Of a stretch of 11,542 nt of DNA, positions 7,295 through 11,542 are shown piece after piece (positions within the stretch are counted from its first letter, which is position 1; each line of letters opens with the position of its first letter). The DNA lies in assembly GCA_021163455.1 (NCBI GenBank), contig JAGGWT010000142.1:1-11542 (forward strand), in the 5' to 3' direction. The DNA comes from Thermoplasmata archaeon. GTDB lineage: Archaea > Thermoplasmatota > E2 > DHVEG-1 > B18-G2. Both the position numbers and the translations under genes were made by a program. The notes under the pieces are model-generated. The model did no database searches and was not told where the DNA came from. It was given only the letters and a program-made list of their open reading frames with translations.

Positions 7295-7444
7295 TCAAAT
7301 CGGAAACTCGTGTCCGCATCTCGGGCATTTTGCAAATCCGCATGATTCTATTGCAGAGGAAGGGCATCCTCTGCATGCGAAAGCTCGCCCATAACTCAAA
7401 CTGAACCTGAAACCGCATTTCGGGCAGGTCAGAAGTTTTGTCAT
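7295..7444 (-). CDS. 49-residue zinc-ribbon protein
   Basis: A short gene, easily overlooked because a longer spurious frame covers it on the same strand. It encodes MTKLLTCPKCGFRFSLSYGR followed by AFACRGCPSS, AIESCGFAKC and PRCGHEFPI. Cysteines at 7, 10, 24, 27, 35, 40 and 43 include three CxxC pairs, as in small archaeal zinc ribbons of the CPxCG...CPxCGHEF type. It probably binds zinc through the first and last CxxC. I recall similar short proteins in other archaea, some near iron-transport genes, but assign no role here. It follows the DUF63 gene on the same strand with a 39-base gap. TTAAAT at about 7469-7474 is centred 27-28 bases before the ATG, so it may also have its own leaderless promoter. 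The stop TGA is at 7295-7297. Confidence 0.72.
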   Translation of the reverse strand: MTKLLTCPKCGFRFSLSYGRAFACRGCPSSAIESCGFAKCPRCGHEFPI

Positions 7445-7468
7445 CCATCGCCGTTAACATGCAGAGCG

Positions 7469-7476
7469 ATTTAACC
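7469..7476 (-). promoter_or_regulatory. Possible TATA box of the zinc-ribbon gene
   Basis: GGTTAAAT on the minus strand lies about 27 bases before the ATG at 7444, the usual archaeal distance for a leaderless transcript. It is weak and short, and read-through from the DUF63 gene is an alternative. Confidence 0.3.
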
Positions 7477-7483
7477 CTTTCTG

Positions 7484-8614
7484 CTACACCGATAGCATTA
7501 CCCTGAGCAGGTCTCTCAATCCTGGAGAGAATCCGAGAATGAAAATCGCTATTTTCAGAAGATTGAGAACATCTCTGTATTTCCTCTCCTCCCTGTATAT
7601 CTTCTCAAATATCAGTATAATAAGGACAATGAGAACAATCTTGATGACTGGATAAAGAATTCCACCCGATATGTCCATAAAAAGGAACGATACGGGATGT
7701 TTTTCCCCGTATGGAGGAATTCCCATACCGAAAGGGTCGTATATGGATATGTAACTGGTGAAACCATCCAGAGCATGTCCGAATAGCATGGAAAGGTTGA
7801 GAGGTTGTGAGAATATCCTCAGTTTCTCCACATAACATCCGAGCAAGAATGCAACTAGTGTTATCGCCACCGGAAAGATAAGACACACAGCAAATACATC
7901 CATTCTTACGAGACTCTCCTGTGCAACCAGATAGATGGCAATAAGGCCCGATACAACAGCCACAAGACCGGTGATAAACGGTAGAGAGAGCCTGTTGATA
8001 TCACCTTTGGCCATAAATACAGAAAACACAATCGCAACAATCAGCGCAAAGAGCAGGGGATTGACAGGATGTGTCATCATACCCCTGTACAGCAACCAGA
8101 AAATTCCATAGAAAACAACGATGGCGCCGCCGCAGATTACAGCCATATATTTTTTCTTTCCTTCGAGGAGCCATCCGACCACAACAGAGATTATCGCGAG
8201 AACGGCTATCTGAACATAGATCGGTGGAGAGATGAAGAAGAAAGACAGAGGTATCCTGAAAAAACCCGCATCTTCAAGAACCCTGGAAACCGAGCCGTAA
8301 ATGAAGAAGGGTAACAGAGATACACACAGTTTCCAGTCTATATTTATCTTCAATCTGCGAAAGAACCTGTAGATGTAGTAGATGGCTACTATGGCAATAA
8401 TCCCATAGGTTATCTCTGAAATAAGGGTGTATCCTTCATGCGCAACGATACCGTGATACTCTGCCACTCCTCCCTTGGCATCTGCCACGACCGGTCCCCA
8501 GTAGTATTTCCATATCCACCTGTCATAAATGACCGAGGGAAAAAGGAGATATGATATGAAAATGCCAGCAATGATAAAAATCACTGCCAGAAATACCATC
8601 ATATCTCTCTTCAT
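7484..8614 (-). CDS. DUF63 family multi-pass membrane protein
   Basis: The 376-residue product is an integral membrane protein with roughly eight or more hydrophobic segments. The first is at residues 5-27 and the last near the C-terminus. It matches the archaeal DUF63 family: a WGPVVAD loop after the first segment, the family hallmark RVLEDAGFF at about 111-119 followed by ISPPIY, and a later GHALDGFTSY with acidic residues inside the membrane region. The charged motifs RVLEDAG and GHALDG suggest an enzyme or transporter core, but no activity has been established to my knowledge. The start at 8614 has GAGGGG just before it and a TATA-like stretch about 27 bases upstream. It diverges from egsA across only 57 bases and is followed by the zinc-ribbon gene. 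Confidence 0.87.
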   Translation of the reverse strand: MKRDMMVFLAVIFIIAGIFISYLLFPSVIYDRWIWKYYWGPVVADAKGGVAEYHGIVAHEGYTLISEITYGIIAIVAIYYIYRFFRRLKINIDWKLCVSLLPFFIYGSVSRVLEDAGFFRIPLSFFFISPPIYVQIAVLAIISVVVGWLLEGKKKYMAVICGGAIVVFYGIFWLLYRGMMTHPVNPLLFALIVAIVFSVFMAKGDINRLSLPFITGLVAVVSGLIAIYLVAQESLVRMDVFAVCLIFPVAITLVAFLLGCYVEKLRIFSQPLNLSMLFGHALDGFTSYISIYDPFGMGIPPYGEKHPVSFLFMDISGGILYPVIKIVLIVLIILIFEKIYREERKYRDVLNLLKIAIFILGFSPGLRDLLRVMLSV

Positions 8615-8630
8615 TCCCCTCTGCGAAAGG

Positions 8631-8647
8631 TAAAATAAATATATTAA
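8631..8647. promoter_or_regulatory. Shared TATA element between DUF63 gene and egsA
   Basis: TAAAATAAATATATTAA is the only AT-rich core in the 57-base gap between two divergent start codons (8614 and 8672). Its parts are centred near -27 from both starts, so one element may serve both genes, each with a leaderless or nearly leaderless transcript. Confidence 0.55.
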
Positions 8648-8671
8648 TCTCTCGTTTATTGCTGACGAAAC

Positions 8672-9730
8672 ATGGAAAGATTTCTAAAACTCAAGGAAAT
8701 GGTATTCCCTAGGGATATCATAGTCGGTCACAACGCCATAGAGAAAATACCCGATTTGTGTGAAAGACTGTTTGAGGGAAAGGCTCTCGTTGTGGAAGGT
8801 AAGAAGACTAGAAAAATCGCCGGAGAGAAGGTCAAAAACCTCCTCAAGGGAGCGAAGTTTGATGTATCGGAAATAACGGTAACATCATCATCGAATAGAG
8901 AGGTAAGAAAGGTTCAGAGAGCCATAGAGAAGGAAGGAATTAACTTCGTTGTCGGCGTCGGCGGCGGAAAAATCATAGATGTGTCCAAGCTTTCATCATC
9001 CAGATGCAGGGTTCCCTTTCTCAGTGTACCCACAGCAGGAAGCCACGACGGAATAGCCTCTCCAATGGCATCAATAAAAGATAAAAACTCCCCAACATCT
9101 AAAAAAGCAATTTCACCGATGGCAATAGTCGCTGATACCAATATAATAAAAAAAGCTCCATACAGAATGCTCGCCTCTGGATGTGCGGATGTCATCTCAA
9201 ACCTCTCCGCTCTGAAGGACTGGGAACTTGCTCACAGATTAAAAAACGAGGAATTCAGCTCCTATGCGGCTTCTCTCTCAAGAACATCCGCAAAGCTCAT
9301 AATGGAGAATGCAGACCTGATCAAAACGTACACCGAAGAGGGGGTCTGGCTGGCTGTCAAGGGAATGATTGTTTCTGGAGTAGCTATGAGCGTAGCAGGT
9401 AGCTCGAGACCTGCAAGTGGAGCGGAGCATATGTTCTCCCATGCTCTTGATATGCTCGCACCCGGAAAAGCCCTTCACGGAGAGCAGTGCGGTGTAGGGG
9501 CTATAATGATGCTCTATTTACATGGTGAAGACTGGAAGGAAGTGAGAGATATACTGAAAGAGATAGGTGCACCAACCAATCATAAGGAACTTGGTGTACC
9601 AAAAAAGAAGATAATCGATGCCCTTGTAAGGGCTCACTCCATAAGACCTGAGAGATATACCATACTTGGAGATGGTGGTCTCACCAAGGAGGCTGCCAAA
9701 AATATAGCCAAGAAAACAGGGGTGATTTGA
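8672..9730 (+). CDS. egsA: sn-glycerol-1-phosphate dehydrogenase
   Basis: This enzyme reduces dihydroxyacetone phosphate to sn-glycerol-1-phosphate with NAD(P)H, giving the backbone of archaeal ether lipids. The 352-residue length is normal for the archaeal enzyme. It shows the iron-type dehydrogenase fold signatures: nucleotide-binding GVGGGKIID (glycines 97-99, Asp103), the substrate loop PTAGSHDGIASPMAS (about 120-134) and ASGCADVISN with Asp173. Histidines lie in SGAEHMFSHALD (253 and 257) and ALHGEQCGVG (269). Asp173, one of the first two His and His269 are the expected zinc ligands. No ribosome site precedes the ATG, in line with a TATA element at about -27. Its TGA overlaps the ATG of the UPF0179 gene, so the two are co-translated. 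It marks the organism as archaeal. Confidence 0.96.
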   Translation: MERFLKLKEMVFPRDIIVGHNAIEKIPDLCERLFEGKALVVEGKKTRKIAGEKVKNLLKGAKFDVSEITVTSSSNREVRKVQRAIEKEGINFVVGVGGGKIIDVSKLSSSRCRVPFLSVPTAGSHDGIASPMASIKDKNSPTSKKAISPMAIVADTNIIKKAPYRMLASGCADVISNLSALKDWELAHRLKNEEFSSYAASLSRTSAKLIMENADLIKTYTEEGVWLAVKGMIVSGVAMSVAGSSRPASGAEHMFSHALDMLAPGKALHGEQCGVGAIMMLYLHGEDWKEVRDILKEIGAPTNHKELGVPKKKIIDALVRAHSIRPERYTILGDGGLTKEAAKNIAKKTGVI

Positions 9731-10158
9731 TGGCAATAGTGACCCTTATTGGAGAGAGAATGGCGAAAAAAGGAAACGAGTTCATCTATCTCGGACCCAG
9801 CACCGATTGTAAAAATTGTAAACTTAAAACGGTTTGTTTTAACCTCAAGAAATACAGGAGATACAGGATAGTTGGTATAAGAAACAAAAGACACAGTTGC
9901 AACCAGCACGACGGCGGCGTGAGGGTTGTTGAGGTAGAGGAACTACCCATAATAGCAGTGGTTGACAAAAAGGTCAGAGTCGGAGAAAAACTCAAGATAT
10001 CTCCTATAGAATGCAGGAGACTGGACTGTGAAAATTTTGATATCTGCCTCAATTTTACGGTTGACCCGCAGAAGGAATACAAAGTATCAAAAATTCTCGG
10101 AAAATTAAACTGTAAGATAGGAAAGGAACCTGTAAAAGTCGAACTCGAGGAGATCTAA
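9730..10158 (+). CDS. UPF0179 family cysteine-rich protein
   Basis: The 142-residue protein matches the archaeal UPF0179 family, for which I know no established function. It begins MAIVTLIGERMAKKG and GNEFIYLGP. Eight cysteines fall into two groups: DCKNCKLKTVC (27, 30, 36) with C57, and CRRLDCENFDIC (95, 100, 106) with C128. Each group could hold a zinc ion or an iron-sulfur cluster; this is inference. There is no membrane segment or signal peptide, so it is cytoplasmic. The ATG at 9730 overlaps the egsA TGA (TGATG), hence the start choice over a TTG at 9727. Coupling to egsA suggests shared expression but does not prove a lipid role. Its TAA shares bases with the stop of the convergent lipoprotein gene. 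Confidence 0.88.
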   Translation: MAIVTLIGERMAKKGNEFIYLGPSTDCKNCKLKTVCFNLKKYRRYRIVGIRNKRHSCNQHDGGVRVVEVEELPIIAVVDKKVRVGEKLKISPIECRRLDCENFDICLNFTVDPQKEYKVSKILGKLNCKIGKEPVKVELEEI

Positions 10159-10751
10159 TGACAAACCACGTTGTATATCAAACCATCCTCTCCTTTTAAT
10201 CCCTCAATCGTCCCCTCCGGATCCTCGACCATCTCCTTCCATCCTCTGATACCATCTATTTCGCTCATATCTGCATATCCCATGCATATTACGGAGATTC
10301 CTGATTTGCTGCAACTCCACACTTCTCCTATAAATCTGTATTCATGCCCCTCCTTTTCTCCAGTATAAACTACAAAAACGGTTTCGTGTCCTTCACACGT
10401 TTCTCTCTTTCCACCAATTTTGCTGCTGTAATTTATGTTTATACCGTACTTGACTGCCTGATTCATGATATCTGTATCGACTTTTTTCAGGAGTTCTTCC
10501 TTATCATGCAGGATTATGAATCTCAACGAAGTTACGCTTAGATAGGCAACATCTCCTTTCCGGTAGACCTTTGTTGACCACTTCTCTATACCAAGAAGAC
10601 TGGAACCTTTCTCCTCGTCTTTAGAGTCTTCATACCATCCATTTGTGAGAAGATCCTGAGGCACGTAAGCCTCTCTGAGGGAAAGACAACCGGACTGTAC
10701 AATTGAAAGTAAAAAGAAAAGAGAAACCAGAAACGGGTAATATCTTTTCAT
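10155..10751 (-). CDS. Putative lipoprotein, unknown function
   Basis: I do not recognise the family of this 198-residue protein. The N-terminus MKRYYPFLVSLFFLLSIVQS followed by GCLSL looks like a lipoprotein signal peptide with the acylated residue at Cys22. The -3 residue is Gln, so the lipobox is imperfect by bacterial rules, although archaeal boxes are looser. The rest is a soluble extracytoplasmic domain with a strand and helix mix (WSTKVYRKGDVAYLSV, then RFIGEVWSCSKSG, then ICMGYADMSEIDG) and cysteines that may pair. The ATG at 10751 overlaps the metK TGA as ATGA, which sets the start over an upstream in-frame ATG at 10799 that lies inside metK. It probably shares the metK transcript. 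Proteins of this sort are common as unannotated surface lipoproteins in Thermoplasmata-like archaea. Confidence 0.72.
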   Translation of the reverse strand: MKRYYPFLVSLFFLLSIVQSGCLSLREAYVPQDLLTNGWYEDSKDEEKGSSLLGIEKWSTKVYRKGDVAYLSVTSLRFIILHDKEELLKKVDTDIMNQAVKYGININYSSKIGGKRETCEGHETVFVVYTGEKEGHEYRFIGEVWSCSKSGISVICMGYADMSEIDGIRGWKEMVEDPEGTIEGLKGEDGLIYNVVCH

Positions 10752-11542
10752 TTCTTTATTGCCTTCTTGAGTATCTCCACCTTGTCTGTCTTTTCCCATG
10801 TGAAATCGGGGTCATCTCTTCCAAAGTGCCCGTATGCTGCAGTCTTCTTGTATATAGGTCTTCTCAGGTCAAGCGCCTTGATGATCTGAGCCGGCTTCAG
10901 CGGGAAGTAGTGTTTTATGAGTTCTTCTATCTTCTCAACAGGTATTTTATTCGTTCCAAAGCATTCAACATCTATGGATATCGGCTCGGGAACCCCTATC
11001 GCATAGGATAGACTGATTTCACATTTATCCGCTATACCAGAGGCAACTATGTTCTTTGCAATGTATCTCGCTGCATAGGCACCGCTTCTATCAACCTTTG
11101 TTGGGTCTTTCCCGGAAAATGCGCCGCCGCCGTGCCTTGCTATACCGCCATAGGTATCAACCATAATCTTCCTTCCGGTAAGACCTGCATCAGCATAGGG
11201 TCCTCCTCTCACAAAAGAGCCGGTTGGATTCACAAAAATCTTGGTATCATCATCCATCCATTCCTTGCACACGGGTTTGATAACCTCTTCTATAATATCC
11301 CTCTCGAGTTTTTCTCTGGATACACCAGGGTCATGCTGTGTCGAAACAACGATTGCATAGGCTCTTACTGGTTTTCCATCTTCATACTCTATAGATACCT
11401 GTGATTTTCCATCGGGTCTGAGATACGGTATCTTCCCTTCCTTCCTGACCATCGCCAGTCTTCTTGCCAGTTTATGTGCAAGTGTTATGGGGAGAGGCAT
11501 GAGCTCTTTTGTCTCTCTGCATGCAAATCCATACATCATTCC
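10748..11542 (-). CDS. metK: S-adenosylmethionine synthetase, bacterial type (partial, 5' end beyond window)
   Basis: MetK makes S-adenosylmethionine from methionine and ATP. The visible 264 residues are the C-terminal two thirds of a protein normally about 380-400 residues long. The window edge cuts just before GMMYGFA, part of the conserved GDQG-M-FGYA region. Bacterial-family motifs are clear: RPDGKSQV, DAGLTGRK followed by IMVDTYGG, GGGAFSGKDPTKVDRS with AAYAA-like GAYAAR, and an end with YGHFGRDDPDFTWEKTD. This belongs to the bacterial/eukaryotic MetK family, not the distinct archaeal synthetase family used by most archaea, so transfer from a bacterium at some time is plausible. It ends in TGA overlapping the ATG of the lipoprotein gene. 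The start and promoter are beyond the window. Confidence 0.96.
   Translation of the reverse strand, partial: GMMYGFACRETKELMPLPITLAHKLARRLAMVRKEGKIPYLRPDGKSQVSIEYEDGKPVRAYAIVVSTQHDPGVSREKLERDIIEEVIKPVCKEWMDDDTKIFVNPTGSFVRGGPYADAGLTGRKIMVDTYGGIARHGGGAFSGKDPTKVDRSGAYAARYIAKNIVASGIADKCEISLSYAIGVPEPISIDVECFGTNKIPVEKIEELIKHYFPLKPAQIIKALDLRRPIYKKTAAYGHFGRDDPDFTWEKTDKVEILKKAIKK

Noticed and set aside
7245..7460. 71-codon minus-strand frame starting MLTAMDDK
   Set aside because: It is a shadow of the zinc-ribbon gene, which is read in another frame of the same bases with CPKC and CPRC motifs.

Overview
The window is archaeal and probably euryarchaeal, with a Thermoplasmata-like flavour. The evidence is a glycerol-1-phosphate dehydrogenase (the enzyme that sets archaeal lipid stereochemistry), a DUF63 membrane protein, a UPF0179 protein, TATA-type promoters sitting about 27 bases before apparently leaderless starts, and Shine-Dalgarno sequences mainly inside operons. 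The lineage call is an inference; the window has no rRNA or other taxonomic marker.

Layout. (1) 1-480, minus strand: hypC then hypA (cut by the window edge), overlapping by 8 bases. (2) 715-2047, plus strand: two envelope or secreted proteins of unknown role, one small and hydrophobic, one a signal-peptide protein with a BACON-like and an Ig-like domain. They lie between the two hyp gene pairs. (3) 2056-5413, minus strand: hypD then hypF, translationally coupled. hypD carries an apparent one-base frameshift near its 3' end that removes the last iron-sulfur cysteine. Correcting it puts the hypD stop exactly on the hypF start codon. (4) 5529-7166, plus strand: a secreted eight-bladed PQQ-like propeller protein with a CARDB-like C-terminal domain. 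(5) 7295-8614, minus strand: a DUF63 membrane protein, then an easily missed 49-residue zinc-ribbon gene. (6) 8672-10158, plus strand: egsA and a UPF0179 cysteine-rich protein, overlapping at TGATG. (7) 10155-11542, minus strand: a bacterial-type S-adenosylmethionine synthetase (5' part beyond the edge) overlapping at ATGA with a putative lipoprotein gene.

How the genes work together. HypF and HypD, with HypC (and HypE, not seen here), build the Fe(CN)2CO group of [NiFe]-hydrogenases. HypA delivers nickel with HypB (not seen here). The organism therefore very likely makes at least one [NiFe]-hydrogenase, although no hydrogenase subunit is in the window. EgsA supplies sn-glycerol-1-phosphate for ether lipids. 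MetK supplies the general methyl donor. The remaining genes look like surface or membrane functions that cannot be assigned from sequence alone.

No tRNA, rRNA, CRISPR array, insertion sequence or integrase was seen, and no stretch longer than 300 bases lacks a gene. The largest intergenic gap (481-714) holds a divergent AT-rich promoter core and a small GC-rich inverted repeat.
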